A stretch of DNA of 64,000 nt from contig JAEZKC010000093.1 in assembly GCA_023436205.1 (NCBI GenBank), positions 41,509 through 105,508 on the forward strand. Reading direction: 5' to 3'. The position numbers and the translations under genes are program-made. Origin of the DNA: Fibrobacterota bacterium (GTDB lineage: Bacteria > Fibrobacterota > Chitinivibrionia > Chitinivibrionales > Chitinispirillaceae). Numbering within the stretch: the stretch's first letter is position 1; each line of letters opens with the position of its first letter. Below the pieces are notes generated by a model. That model searched no databases and was not told the DNA's origin. It saw nothing but the letters and a program-made list of their open reading frames with translations. Shown one piece after another: positions 36,385-46,296 of this stretch.

Positions 36385-37827
36385 TTACAACGGCAATGAG
36401 ATTACTGCAGTTGCACCGCGGGAGAGGTTATTAGAAATGGACACAGATCCGCCGTGAAGTTCCACCGACTCTTTAACGAAGCTTAACCCCAGCCCGGTAC
36501 TGCGCCGTTCTGTGCCGGGGCGATTCAACGAATAGAACCGCTCAAAAATTCTCTCCAGAGCATATTCAGGAATCCCGGAGCCTTCATCAACAACGACAAT
36601 TCTGATCTCCTTTTTAACCACCTGCGAACTGATGGTTATTGTGCTGCCTTCTGGAGAAAACTCAATCGCGTTCTTAACCAGATTGGAAAGGCACTGATAT
36701 ATGAGAAATTTCTCACCTGAAAAGACATGGTCTGGCGAGACCCCGGAAACTAAACCGATCTTTTTGGAGGAAAGAAGAGGCTTGTATTGCTCCTGAAGTT
36801 CATTAACCAGTGCACCTAATGAAATCTGTTCAACCGACTGCAGTTCAGTTCTGCTCTCTATTCTGGCCAGTTCAAGCATCTTATCAACTATGAGCTGTAT
36901 GCGTTCGGATTCCGTTCTGATATTACCGAGGAAAACATTTCTATCCTCCACCGGCATCTTCTCATCTATAATTTCAACAGCCCCCCTGATTGCAGATAGC
37001 GGGCTTTTTAGCTCATGAGTGAGATTCTGTACATACTGTTCAGCATACTTCCTGCGTTCAAGCCGCTCCTGCATCTCAAAGAGAGCCTCTCCAAGAACAT
37101 CCATTTCACTGCGGCCAAGGACACCCAGAGCATGCAGTTTAGGACGAGTTGAGTGTTTCCCCATCTTGACATTTCCGATATACGCAGTAAGCCGCTGAAT
37201 GGGTTCTGTGACCCAGAGGGAAAGTAGAGTGGCAAACAGGATTACCCCTATTATCACTATAATTACGGTTGTCCTGAGCCGCTTTTGAGCCAGATAGATA
37301 AAATGAGCCACATTGGTGGTAGGCTTCGCAACAGTCAGAATGCCGACCAGCTCTTTGTCTCTGAGAATGGGAGAGGATATATGGAGCACTGAGGAATTGG
37401 GGTCACTTTTTACAGAACGGGTAGCGCGCGCGCCATAATTCCCCTTCAATGTGCGGGAAATATTAATCCACCGGGAATAATTTTTCCCCACATCTTTACT
37501 ATTGTCAGAATCAAAAACCACCTGGCCGTGAGCATCCGTAATGTAAATACGAATATCCATTCTGTCTTTAACTACATCATAAATCTTTGCTTCGAAATTT
37601 CTGTTTTGAGCTTTTCTATAGACAGTTTCCATTTCTGAGATGTTCAACGTATCAGAACATCCATCGGAAAGCCAAGCTGCAAGAAGAGTGGCTGTATCGA
37701 CCAGCGATTCTTCCAGAGCCTTAAGATAGTGGGGACGAAGCTCTTTTATAATCCAGTCGGTAAGATAATAGAAACTGACACCGGTTATCAGCAGAAATCC
37801 GAGGATGAGCCGGGTGCGTATTTTCAT
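36385..37827 (-). CDS. creC: CreC-type sensor histidine kinase
   Basis: A 480-residue membrane kinase. TM1 8-27, periplasmic sensor domain to about 185, TM2 about 185-207, HAMP (about 207-262), HisKA with His in LTHELKSPLSAIRGAVEI (about 271), and HATPase with N box NLVKNAIEF, G1 VVDEGSGIPE and G2 STGLGLSFVKE. The layout and the opening MKIRTRLILGF match CreC. It starts 6 bp after creB. CreC senses metabolic or envelope state in enteric bacteria. Confidence 0.88.
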   Translation of the reverse strand: MKIRTRLILGFLLITGVSFYYLTDWIIKELRPHYLKALEESLVDTATLLAAWLSDGCSDTLNISEMETVYRKAQNRNFEAKIYDVVKDRMDIRIYITDAHGQVVFDSDNSKDVGKNYSRWINISRTLKGNYGARATRSVKSDPNSSVLHISSPILRDKELVGILTVAKPTTNVAHFIYLAQKRLRTTVIIVIIGVILFATLLSLWVTEPIQRLTAYIGNVKMGKHSTRPKLHALGVLGRSEMDVLGEALFEMQERLERRKYAEQYVQNLTHELKSPLSAIRGAVEIIDEKMPVEDRNVFLGNIRTESERIQLIVDKMLELARIESRTELQSVEQISLGALVNELQEQYKPLLSSKKIGLVSGVSPDHVFSGEKFLIYQCLSNLVKNAIEFSPEGSTITISSQVVKKEIRIVVVDEGSGIPEYALERIFERFYSLNRPGTERRSTGLGLSFVKESVELHGGSVSISNNLSRGATAVISLPL

Positions 37828-37833
37828 ATAGGC

Positions 37834-38547
37834 TCAGGCGAAACTGCTTTTGGGAGACTTAAGAGAATAACCGAACCCGCGATGAGTTTCAACGGGGTCA
37901 TCAATATTACTGTTCACAGAGCGCAGCTTGGCCCTGATCGATTTTATATGACTGTCTACAGTGCGATCACTGCTGAATCCGGGCTCATCCCACGCGGCAT
38001 TCATCAACTCCTCCCGGGAATACACCCGCCCCGGGTGAGCTATCAGGGTGGTCAGGATTTTAAACTCCTGCCTTGAAAGTTCAAGTGGCGCATTAAAATA
38101 AAATACAGCCTTTTTTTCCTCGTCAACCCTGAACCAATCTGCATCATCGTCCTCCACTTCTCTTGAAACCTGCACTGGAGCGGATTCGGTGCGACGGAGA
38201 ATGGCACGTATGCGAGCCGAGAGCTCCCGGGGACTGAAGGGTTTGGTGAGGTAGTCATCTCCCCCGATCTCAAGCCCCACCACCCGATCAATCTCCTCGG
38301 CACGGGCACTTAGGAAAAGTATCGGTATGGAGGATGTGGCTCTGATTCGACGACAAACCTCAAGGCCACTGGTGTCCGGAAGGCCAATATCCAGCACCAC
38401 GAGAGAAAACTGCCGGGAAGCCAGCTTTTGGAGACCCTCCGATCCCGTTGAACACCATTCAGGTTGAAACCCGTCACTCTTCAAAGCATACAAAATTGTA
38501 TCAGCAATGGGCTTCTCATCTTCTATTATTAATACGGAATTGTTCAT
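37834..38547 (-). CDS. creB: CreB-type response regulator (OmpR family)
   Basis: A 237-residue regulator. Receiver with phospho-Asp in VVLDIGLPDTSG (about 52) and Lys in LTKPFSPRE; C-terminal winged helix with REELMNAAWDEPGFSSDRTVDSHI and RGFGYSL. I set the start at ATG 38545-38547 (MNNSVLIIEDEKPIADTI), matching CreB's start; the longer frame to 38580 is unlikely. It is the first gene of creBCD and is divergent from the RND operon, sharing the 200-bp intergenic region. Confidence 0.88.
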   Translation of the reverse strand: MNNSVLIIEDEKPIADTILYALKSDGFQPEWCSTGSEGLQKLASRQFSLVVLDIGLPDTSGLEVCRRIRATSSIPILFLSARAEEIDRVVGLEIGGDDYLTKPFSPRELSARIRAILRRTESAPVQVSREVEDDDADWFRVDEEKKAVFYFNAPLELSRQEFKILTTLIAHPGRVYSREELMNAAWDEPGFSSDRTVDSHIKSIRAKLRSVNSNIDDPVETHRGFGYSLKSPKSSFA

Positions 38548-38685
38548 ATATCGAAAATAGTTATTCCGCAAAGTTAGCATACCGTTTAAAATTCCTCCTT
38601 CTGTTTATAATCCAAGGCGACGTGATTTATATTTCCAAATCGCTATGGAAGTTCACCTGGAAGGTGTATGCTTCAGCGTTTTTGC

Positions 38686-38702
38686 TTCACCGCAAAAGTG
38701 AA
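38686..38702. promoter_or_regulatory. TTCAC-N7-GTGAA inverted repeat between creB and the efflux operon
   Basis: TTCAC at 38686-38690 and GTGAA at 38698-38702. The known cre-tag in gamma-proteobacteria is TTCAC-N6-TTCAC in direct orientation, so this is only the same half-site in inverted form. It lies 46 bp before the tolC start. Speculative. Confidence 0.25.
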
Positions 38703-38747
38703 AAACATGTTACGACCAGATACGGGATTTTCCTCAAAAGAGAGCTT

Positions 38748-40151
38748 ATGAAACTCCAGAACAGATATTCTGCCGGACTGCTGATAATTTGCGCGATCTC
38801 TGCTGTATGGTGTCAAACGTCATATACCCTTGAAACGATACTGGCTCAATGCCAGGGAAAATCACACGAACTTGCCCTGATTCAGAAGCGGTATGAAGCT
38901 GGCTTTGCGGAAGTGGACAATTACAGAGCAGAAGCCCTGCCTTTTTTATCCTTCTCAAGCGGGGCATCCTATGTTTCTCAATCACTTGAGAGCCAGGGGA
39001 TGCAATCCAATGCATTAACTCAGGTCTTGAGCAGGATTGACGGCTATGCTTTCAACTGGTCACTGAACCTCCAGCAGCCTCTTTTTACCTTTGGAAAGGT
39101 AACCAGTGCATTGCGGATTGCCCGCACAAGAAAAAGTAATCTTGAAGATATGAGACATTTGGAGACGGATCTATTCTATATAGAAGTGATGCAGCAGTTT
39201 TCTCAGGCCTATTCGGCACAGCATGCGGAAGAGATAGCAAAAAAATCCAGTGAACGATCTGAACGACTTCTCCAGAAAACGAAGGTTGAATATGAAGGTG
39301 GACGGGTTTCCAGAGGAGATTATCTCAGAATAGAGGCTCTGGCCCAGGGGGATAAGGCTCAACTTATTTCAGCCCGAAGCACTAAAAAAGCAACTATGGC
39401 AAGACTGGCGGTGCTAACCGGAATTGAGAATTTAACAGAGATGAGACTGGAAATCGATACACAGGGAAAGATGTCCCAAACTTCAGGGGAAAACAGTTCG
39501 GGCAATTTGCAGATTGGCTTAAAGCAGGCACAAATCGACATGCTTTCAGATCAGCAAACCATTATACGGGCAGGAAAATTTCCATCTCTGTATCTCGTGG
39601 GATCGATCAGCAATCAGTTCATGAGTATAGACACTGCTGGGCAAACCGCAAAAGCTCTTCCCATTTTAATGCTACAGGATCCCTCGTTTGACCCTGCCAA
39701 TGGTCTCCCATTTAATAACCCTACCCCCAAGGAGTACTTCAACCCTGATTTTTTCAGTTACAGTATCGGAGTACAGCTTTCGTGGAACCTTTTCGATGGG
39801 CGACGCACCAGTGCCCAATTGCGCCAGGTGATCAAACAAACCGAATCTGCCAAACTGGAGCTGGACAAACAAAAAAGAGATCTAGAGATAACTCTTCAGG
39901 AGGTAAGAAGTCAGATTTCTGCCCTGGATGAATCCACAGTGGCAGTGAATCTGCAAACTGAAGCAGCCCAGAATGCTCTTTCGCTTCTGGAAAACGACTA
40001 TGAAAACGGAATGACCGACATAACCACCCTGCTTGAAGCAGACAAGGAATACAGATCGGCTGTTCAACAGCTCGACAATTTAAAAATACAGAAAATGCTT
40101 GCCATTGCCCAGTTGCACATTGCAATGGGATTACCAGTTTACGGAGAATAA
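38748..40151 (+). CDS. TolC-family outer membrane efflux protein
   Basis: A 467-residue outer-membrane channel of a tripartite pump. From ATG 38748 it has a signal peptide (SAGLLIICAISAVWCQTSY). Two OEP repeats follow with long coiled helices (YIEVMQQFSQAYSAQ; DLEITLQEVRSQISALDE). The long frame from 38448 would run through the intergenic region and creB, so it is rejected as start. The adaptor gene starts 2 bp after its stop. Confidence 0.88.
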   Translation: MKLQNRYSAGLLIICAISAVWCQTSYTLETILAQCQGKSHELALIQKRYEAGFAEVDNYRAEALPFLSFSSGASYVSQSLESQGMQSNALTQVLSRIDGYAFNWSLNLQQPLFTFGKVTSALRIARTRKSNLEDMRHLETDLFYIEVMQQFSQAYSAQHAEEIAKKSSERSERLLQKTKVEYEGGRVSRGDYLRIEALAQGDKAQLISARSTKKATMARLAVLTGIENLTEMRLEIDTQGKMSQTSGENSSGNLQIGLKQAQIDMLSDQQTIIRAGKFPSLYLVGSISNQFMSIDTAGQTAKALPILMLQDPSFDPANGLPFNNPTPKEYFNPDFFSYSIGVQLSWNLFDGRRTSAQLRQVIKQTESAKLELDKQKRDLEITLQEVRSQISALDESTVAVNLQTEAAQNALSLLENDYENGMTDITTLLEADKEYRSAVQQLDNLKIQKMLAIAQLHIAMGLPVYGE

Positions 40152-40152
40152 T

Positions 40153-41217
40153 ATGATACAGTATGTTTTAGCGCTTTCGGTTACCGGAGCGCTCCTTATT
40201 GCCGGATGCGCGAAAAAGGAGACATCCCAGCCGCAGGTCACCCATAATCCGATTGCGGTCACGATACAGCAGGTTGCCACCCGTCCCTTTACCGAGTACA
40301 GCACCTACTATGCGCGTCTTGAGCCGTTCAACGAGGCACAGATCGTGTGCTACTCCGGAGGTCGGGTTGAAAAGCTTTCGGCACAGGAGGGAAGCTGGGT
40401 AAAGCAGGGTGCATCACTGGCCAGTATCGATTCAGATAAAGCATCATCACTGCTTGAGACCGCGAAGCTGCAGGAAAAGATTGCCAAGCTTAATCTCGAT
40501 CAAACGAAAAGACACTTTCAAGATGGGAATGCATCTCAGCTGGCAGTGGATCAAGCGGAACTTGGATTCTTATCTGCACAGAATAACCGTATCGATGCCG
40601 AAAAAAACTACCGCGGTGCACTGGGGATTACACCCATTTCCGGTCAGGTGACCAGAAAATTTGTCAACAGCTACCAGGAGCTCCCGCCAGGATCGCCACT
40701 TTTCACCGTGGCTCAAAACGGCACCATGAAAGTAAAAATTGACCTTCTGGAATCCGATGTTGCCAATATAAAAATCGGGACCACCGCAGAAATGACTCTT
40801 GACATTTACCCCGGCAAAACGTGGCAGGGAAAAATAAAGTACATAGCCCCTGCAGCTTCTCCGGAAAGCAAGAAATTCCCAGCAGAAATACATATTGACA
40901 ATAAAGACGGCCTGCTGAAAGCCGGCCTCACTGGCAGAGTGCGCCTTGAACTTCAACATCTCGATGAAGCCGTTGTTGTTCCTATTCACGTTGTACTCAC
41001 GGAAGGTGTGCGTTCTTCAGTGATGGTGGTGGACAGTCAGAACAAAGCCCGCAAACGCTATATTGAACCGGGTTCACAATCAGATAACATGCTTCTGGTC
41101 AAAAGCGGACTCCAGAAGGGAGAGGTTCTTATCGTTGGCGGACAGAATCTGGTTGCAGATGGAGCACCAGTTGTGACATCTGAGGCGAAAAGCAGCAGTC
41201 AGGATGGCCGGCAATGA
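40153..41217 (+). CDS. RND efflux periplasmic adaptor (membrane fusion protein)
   Basis: A 354-residue lipoprotein: ALLIAGC (Cys17). Lipoyl/hairpin region with YSGGRVEKLSAQEGSWVKQG (about 75-95), a short alpha hairpin, beta-barrel MKVKIDLLESDVANIKIG, and a membrane-proximal domain with VVVPIHVVLTEG. GGAGAATAAT before ATG 40153. The stop overlaps the pump's ATG by 4 bp, so translation is coupled. It joins the TolC channel and the RND pump. Confidence 0.9.
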   Translation: MIQYVLALSVTGALLIAGCAKKETSQPQVTHNPIAVTIQQVATRPFTEYSTYYARLEPFNEAQIVCYSGGRVEKLSAQEGSWVKQGASLASIDSDKASSLLETAKLQEKIAKLNLDQTKRHFQDGNASQLAVDQAELGFLSAQNNRIDAEKNYRGALGITPISGQVTRKFVNSYQELPPGSPLFTVAQNGTMKVKIDLLESDVANIKIGTTAEMTLDIYPGKTWQGKIKYIAPAASPESKKFPAEIHIDNKDGLLKAGLTGRVRLELQHLDEAVVVPIHVVLTEGVRSSVMVVDSQNKARKRYIEPGSQSDNMLLVKSGLQKGEVLIVGGQNLVADGAPVVTSEAKSSSQDGRQ

Positions 41218-44200
41218 TCAGATTTCTCGTTAACAAGGGTGCGGCAGTTTTCACTTTTTCTGTCCTGATCATCATTGCGGGAGTACTGTCGTATATCAAG
41301 CTCCCTCGGGAATCTTCACCTGAAATCAAACAGCCGTACGTATTCGTAACCACCGTCTATCCTGGCGTGGGGGCCAAAGAGGTGGAAAGCCTGGTCACGA
41401 AAGTGATTGAGGATGAAATTGACGGACTGGAAGGATTGCTTGAGGTTTCCTCCTCTTCACAGCAAAGCTTGTCCTTCATTTTTACAAAATTTAGCTCTGA
41501 TGTATCTGTGGAGAATGCGCTTCGCAAGATCCAGGAGCGTGTTGACCGGGCCACTCCGAGATTACCGGCTGATGCTGAAAGTCCATCGGTTCAGGAGCTG
41601 AGCACATCAAGCTTCCCCATATTCATCTTTGCACTTTCAAACCCGAACGGACTTGAAGTGATAGATCAAAGTGCAAAAGATCTTCAGGATGAGCTTCGCC
41701 GAATTCCCGGGGTTCTGGATGTTGAGATTGCGGGAAACCTGGAGAAAGAGGTTTCAATTGAACTCGATCCAGTAAAGCTAGACCATTACGGATTGTCTCT
41801 CAGTGATGTGTCAATGGCGGTTCAGTTCGCCAATATCTCCATCCCCGGAGGTATCCTCAAGAGTGATGAGCGTAACTATTCGATTTCAGTGAATTCCGAA
41901 ATCAGAGATCCGCGGCAGTTCGAGGATGTGGTTGTCAAATCGGGCCCGGTGAAAGTCCCCTTGCGGGAATTGGGCAAGGTGTCTTTTACTTATGTAAAAC
42001 AGAAAACCTACAGCCGTTTCAACGGAGCACCGGCCATAACGCTATCGCTTACCAAACGGTCGAGGGAAAACATTATAAAAATCGTGGATGAAGCCCGTGC
42101 ACTGATAGAAAAGCGTCAGGCAGATCTTCCTGCCGGAACCAAAGTGCACTATTCGTTTGACGAATCAAAATATATACGTCAGATTATCTCCGATCTTGAA
42201 AACAACATGTTTACGGGATTTATTCTGGTGATGATAGTAACCATCTTCTTTTTAGGTTTTGTGAACTCGTTCTTTGTCTCACTTGCCATTCCCTTTTCCA
42301 TGCTGCTCTCTTTCATAATACTTGACTATATGGGAATTACCCTCAATATGGTGGTTCTCTTCAGCCTCATCCTGGCACTTGGAATGCTGGTCGATAACGG
42401 CATAGTTATTGTGGAAAACATATTCCGCCACGGGGCTATGGGCAAAAGTCAATGGCAGGCGGCCATAGATGGATCCAAAGAGGTTGCCGGTCCGATCATC
42501 AGTTCAACACTGACCACCTGCCTTGCTTTCTTTCCTATTATGTTCATGCCTGATGTGATGGGAGATTTCATGGCATATGTGCCCATCACAGTTATCGTGG
42601 TGCTGGGAGCATCGCTCCTTGTGGCTCTTTCGATTAACCCGGTATTCTGCTCACGTTTCATGCATATAAGTGAAGAAAACCGCAAAAAAATGATAGATGG
42701 AGGCGGCTTTTTCGGGACCATACAGAAGTGGTACGGCGCAGTAGTCACCGGTGCAATAAACAGAGCATGGCTGGTTCTGACAGGGGGTATCATTATCATA
42801 CTTTCGGGTATTGTGCTTTACGGCATGTACGGAAAAGAATGGATCTTTTTCGCCTCCTCCGATCCCAGCGATGCCATTGTTAACATAGAACTCCCGCAGG
42901 GAACTCCTCTGGACCAGACGGATGAGTATATTAAGTCAATTGAAAATATGGTGAAAGACGTTCCGGCATCAATGGATAACATACAGGCTACAACCGGAAG
43001 AGCCGGTGATGGTGGCATTTTCTCCGGAACAGGAGAAGAATACCATAAGGGATCGGTGAGACTGGCTTATAAGTCTTTCAATGAGAGGACAATCAAGAGC
43101 CGCACCGCCACCGACTCACTCAGACAGCGCCTTGAGGGATTCCCCGGTGCAAAGATTAAAGTTACGGAACAGGAGTCCGGTCCACCTAGCGGTCATGATG
43201 TGTCCTACGACTTAATCGGACCCGATTATGCACTCCTTGGGGCCTATGCCGATTCGCTGCTTTCCATTCTCAATCGTTATCCTGAATTCAAAACGGTCGA
43301 GACCGACTTTGAGGCGGCCAAGCCGGAAGTGGCGGTAACCGTTGATAGAACTCGGGCGGCATTTTACGGATTGAGTGTACAGGAGATTGCCGGAACAATA
43401 AGAAACGCCATTAACGGGTCCACTATCGGAAAATTTCGTCAGGGAGAAGATGAGTACGATATAGTTCTCAGGTATACAGACGAGAGGCGTAGTGCCATTG
43501 CCGATCTTGAGCGGCTGTTTATTGTTGACGGAAATGGCACGCGGATTCCACTCAATCAACTTGCCACAATCACATCGGGATCATCAGTTGGAGTGATCAA
43601 GAGGCGCAACCTTCAGCGTTCAGTGGGGATCTGGGCGGATTTTCAGCCTAACACCCAGAGCAAGAAGATTATCCAGGCCCAAATTGACAGTGCGGTAACA
43701 GCTCTCAATTTGCCGCAAGGCTACCGTATCGGGCAGGGCGCCGGTTTCGAGATGCGCAAGGGGGCTACCGATTTTCTTCTCCAGGCCTTTATCATTGCAC
43801 TGTTCCTTATTGCCATTGTGCTGGTTGCACAGTTTAACGGTGTAGGGCAGCCGCTTATAATACTCTTTTCAGTGTTCATGTCTCTGGGTGGAGTGTTCTG
43901 GGGATACCTGCTGTCGGGCAAGGCATTTGTGGTGATCATGTCGGGAATCGGATGTATCTCTCTGGCGGGAGTTGCGGTAAACAACTGCATCGTGCTTGTG
44001 GATTATACTAATTTATTGATAAGGGAAGGATTAAGCTGCAGAGATGCGGTCATAATGGCAGGCAAGACACGGTTGCGACCAGTTCTTCTGACAGCCATCA
44101 CCACCGTTTTGGGGCTGCTTCCGATGGCCTTCGGGGTAAGCATTGACCTTCACCCGACCACCTTCGGTGTACAGGTGGGATCCGAAATTGCCGATTTCTG

Positions 44201-44414
44201 GGCGGCGTTTGCCTGGGCAGTGGTTTACGGGCTTTCGTTCACAACGGTGATGACTCTGGTTATGGTTCCCTGTATGCTGTCCATCTATTTTAAATGGTTT
44301 CCGCCCAAAAAGGACAAGCAGGACGACAAGGAAGATTTTTTAAGTACAAACAGCTCCTCTATCATAGCCGATGCGGTTGAAAACAGACTGGTTCCGGGCA
44401 ATGTCGCATCGTAA
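41214..44414 (+). CDS. RND-family efflux pump (HAE1/AcrB-type)
   Basis: A 1066-residue pump with twelve helices and two large periplasmic loops. The N-terminal FLVNKGAAVFTFSVLIIIAGVLSY is TM1; SPEIKQPYVFVTTVYPG is the entry to the porter domain. The TM4 region has ILALGMLVDNGIVIVENI, with the acidic residues of the proton relay. Pattern closer to the HAE-1/metal-like subclass with PRESSPEI. Substrate unknown. ATGA overlap with the adaptor. The next gene starts 31 bp after the stop, so the operon may continue. Confidence 0.92.
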   Translation: MIRFLVNKGAAVFTFSVLIIIAGVLSYIKLPRESSPEIKQPYVFVTTVYPGVGAKEVESLVTKVIEDEIDGLEGLLEVSSSSQQSLSFIFTKFSSDVSVENALRKIQERVDRATPRLPADAESPSVQELSTSSFPIFIFALSNPNGLEVIDQSAKDLQDELRRIPGVLDVEIAGNLEKEVSIELDPVKLDHYGLSLSDVSMAVQFANISIPGGILKSDERNYSISVNSEIRDPRQFEDVVVKSGPVKVPLRELGKVSFTYVKQKTYSRFNGAPAITLSLTKRSRENIIKIVDEARALIEKRQADLPAGTKVHYSFDESKYIRQIISDLENNMFTGFILVMIVTIFFLGFVNSFFVSLAIPFSMLLSFIILDYMGITLNMVVLFSLILALGMLVDNGIVIVENIFRHGAMGKSQWQAAIDGSKEVAGPIISSTLTTCLAFFPIMFMPDVMGDFMAYVPITVIVVLGASLLVALSINPVFCSRFMHISEENRKKMIDGGGFFGTIQKWYGAVVTGAINRAWLVLTGGIIIILSGIVLYGMYGKEWIFFASSDPSDAIVNIELPQGTPLDQTDEYIKSIENMVKDVPASMDNIQATTGRAGDGGIFSGTGEEYHKGSVRLAYKSFNERTIKSRTATDSLRQRLEGFPGAKIKVTEQESGPPSGHDVSYDLIGPDYALLGAYADSLLSILNRYPEFKTVETDFEAAKPEVAVTVDRTRAAFYGLSVQEIAGTIRNAINGSTIGKFRQGEDEYDIVLRYTDERRSAIADLERLFIVDGNGTRIPLNQLATITSGSSVGVIKRRNLQRSVGIWADFQPNTQSKKIIQAQIDSAVTALNLPQGYRIGQGAGFEMRKGATDFLLQAFIIALFLIAIVLVAQFNGVGQPLIILFSVFMSLGGVFWGYLLSGKAFVVIMSGIGCISLAGVAVNNCIVLVDYTNLLIREGLSCRDAVIMAGKTRLRPVLLTAITTVLGLLPMAFGVSIDLHPTTFGVQVGSEIADFWAAFAWAVVYGLSFTTVMTLVMVPCMLSIYFKWFPPKKDKQDDKEDFLSTNSSSIIADAVENRLVPGNVAS

Positions 44415-44445
44415 ACATTTGTATCAAAATAAGGGAGACTTAAAA

Positions 44446-45417
44446 GTGAAGCAGAAAATTCTCATTTTTCTTCTGATCGCGTTTTCCCTTTTCGCTAAAG
44501 AGCAGATTGCTGTAATCGACTTTTCTCCCAAAGGTGTTGACACCACCGATGCGCAAGTGCTTTCCGAGCGACTCGCGGCAGAACTGTTTCTCACCGATTC
44601 ATTCACCCTGGTCGAGAGGGAAATGATGAGGGAAATACTGAAGGAGCAGGGATTTCAGAAAAGCGGCTGCGTTGATGAATCCTGCATTGTTGAAGCTGGA
44701 AGAGTAATCGGTGTCAAGCAGGTTGTGGGCGGAAGCATAAGCAGGCTTGGCAAAACCTACTCAGTATCGGCAAGGTTAATCAATGTGGAAACCGGAAAAG
44801 TTCTGCAGAGCATCACTTACGACAACTCTGGAGAGATCGATGAACTTCTACCCGCCATGCGTATCGTGGCACGTCGACTTGCTGGAATAGAACCAGTACC
44901 CGAACCGCCGGTTCAACAAATCGTCAGTCCCGCACCTGCACCAGTCCCTGCACCACCTGTAGCCAGCCTTACAGTTCCCAATGATTCAGTTCATCTGGTA
45001 CCGATTCAGATCAGTTTCATTTCCCCTATAGCTCTATTCCCTCAAAATTATGATGTTCTTGGGTTCAGCTGGAATATTCTTTACGGAAAAAAACACAATG
45101 TTATGGGAATAGATGCGGGGCTCATCAATCATGTGAGTGGTACGATGCTGGGGATACAAAGCGGAAAAATTAACATTTCTGAAAACTGTTTTGGATTCCA
45201 GGGCGGTGTGGTAAACAAAACCGAGCATGGAATAGCAGTGATCCAGGCTGGAGCAATCAACCTGATCGGAAGCGGAAGTGGAATACAACTGGGATTTATT
45301 AACGTGTGCGATCAGATCAGCGGAATACAAATCGGCCTCATAAATCTAATCCGAAACGGGTATGGAATGCCGTTCTGCCCGATCATCAATGTCGGTTTCG
45401 GTGGTCCAGCCAAATAA
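44446..45417 (+). CDS. CsgG/LpoB-like domain protein with C-terminal surface repeats
   Basis: A 323-residue exported protein. Start GTG 44446 with GGGAG upstream gives a signal peptide (ILIFLLIAFSLFAKEQ). Residues 20-145 resemble the CsgG/FlgO/LpoB-type fold (IAVIDFSPKGVDTTDAQVLS; LVEREMMREILKEQGF; IGVKQVVGGSI). A Pro/Ala linker leads to glycine- and isoleucine-rich repeats (GIQSGKINISEN, GFQGGVVN, GIQLGFINV) like the LA_2272-type surface repeat. Such proteins are envelope-associated. It lies between the pump and a beta-lactamase, both within 35 bp. Confidence 0.7.
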   Translation: MKQKILIFLLIAFSLFAKEQIAVIDFSPKGVDTTDAQVLSERLAAELFLTDSFTLVEREMMREILKEQGFQKSGCVDESCIVEAGRVIGVKQVVGGSISRLGKTYSVSARLINVETGKVLQSITYDNSGEIDELLPAMRIVARRLAGIEPVPEPPVQQIVSPAPAPVPAPPVASLTVPNDSVHLVPIQISFISPIALFPQNYDVLGFSWNILYGKKHNVMGIDAGLINHVSGTMLGIQSGKINISENCFGFQGGVVNKTEHGIAVIQAGAINLIGSGSGIQLGFINVCDQISGIQIGLINLIRNGYGMPFCPIINVGFGGPAK

Positions 45418-45431
45418 AAGCGGGTGAATAA

Positions 45432-46208
45432 GTGAAGTGTGCATACCTGGTCCTTTTATGTGTTGTCCACGTTGTAATAGCGCAAAATGAAGATTCAACT
45501 TTAAGCAGCATATTTGCAGAATATGGTTCTGAAGGCACTCTGCTTCTGGTTTCAAATGATAACCAGAAGAGCTTTGCACATAATACCAAGCGCTCTCAGG
45601 AACGGTTTACAGCTGCATCAACCTTTAAAATCCCCAATACACTCATAGCACTCGAATGCGGTGCAGTCAAGGATGAAAATCAGATCATTCCCTGGGACAG
45701 TGTGGATCAGGGAATGCCGGAGTGGAATAAAGACCAATCACTTTCATCAGCTTTACCGGTTTCCTGCGTGTGGTTCTATCAGGAGCTGGCAAAACGAGTG
45801 GGGAAAGACAAATATAAAGAGTACCTGGCAAAGCTCAACTACGGAAATGAGACTGTGGGCCTTGACGTTACCACATTCTGGCTGGATGGTTCCCTCAAAA
45901 TTTCCGCAGCTGAACAGATCGATTTCCTCAAGAAAATTTACGCCAATGAACTTCCATTTTCTTTGAAACACTTAAGAATTCTCAAAAAGATCATGATTGT
46001 GGAACAGGACCTAAGCTACATAATCCGCGCCAAAACGGGAATGGCAGTCTCATGTGACCCCAAAGTGGGATGGTTTACAGGCTATGTGGAAACCGCTGAG
46101 GCGGTATGGTTTTTCGCCCTAAACATGGACATCAAAACGCCGGAAGATCTGAAGCTTCGCAAGGAAATAGTCATCGAAGCTCTTAAGAAAAAAGGTATCA
46201 TCAACTAG
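45432..46208 (+). CDS. Class D (OXA-type) beta-lactamase
   Basis: A 258-residue exported serine beta-lactamase hydrolysing penicillin-type drugs. GTG 45432 is 14 bp after the previous stop; signal peptide LVLLCVVHVVIAQ (6-18). All class D motifs are present: Ser63-Thr-Phe-Lys66, Ser111-Cys-Val113, Tyr137-Gly-Asn139, Trp150, Lys201-Thr-Gly203 and the VGWFTGYVE strand. Length fits OXA enzymes. It shows no sign of recent transfer: no IS or integron beside it and it sits in a co-directional gene string, so it is probably a resident chromosomal gene. Spectrum cannot be told from sequence. The distant creBCD may regulate it. Confidence 0.92.
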   Translation: MKCAYLVLLCVVHVVIAQNEDSTLSSIFAEYGSEGTLLLVSNDNQKSFAHNTKRSQERFTAASTFKIPNTLIALECGAVKDENQIIPWDSVDQGMPEWNKDQSLSSALPVSCVWFYQELAKRVGKDKYKEYLAKLNYGNETVGLDVTTFWLDGSLKISAAEQIDFLKKIYANELPFSLKHLRILKKIMIVEQDLSYIIRAKTGMAVSCDPKVGWFTGYVETAEAVWFFALNMDIKTPEDLKLRKEIVIEALKKKGIIN

Positions 46209-46296
46209 TCCTTTTTTCCTGTCCCCTTAATTCAGAAATATTGTATACTTAGTGTAAATTAGAACCCGCTCCGCACCATATTGAAATGGAGGAATT

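Noticed and set aside
38448..38747. N-terminal extension of the TolC-like protein
   Set aside because: It would overlap creB on the other strand and bury the signal peptide; ATG 38748 fits the family start.
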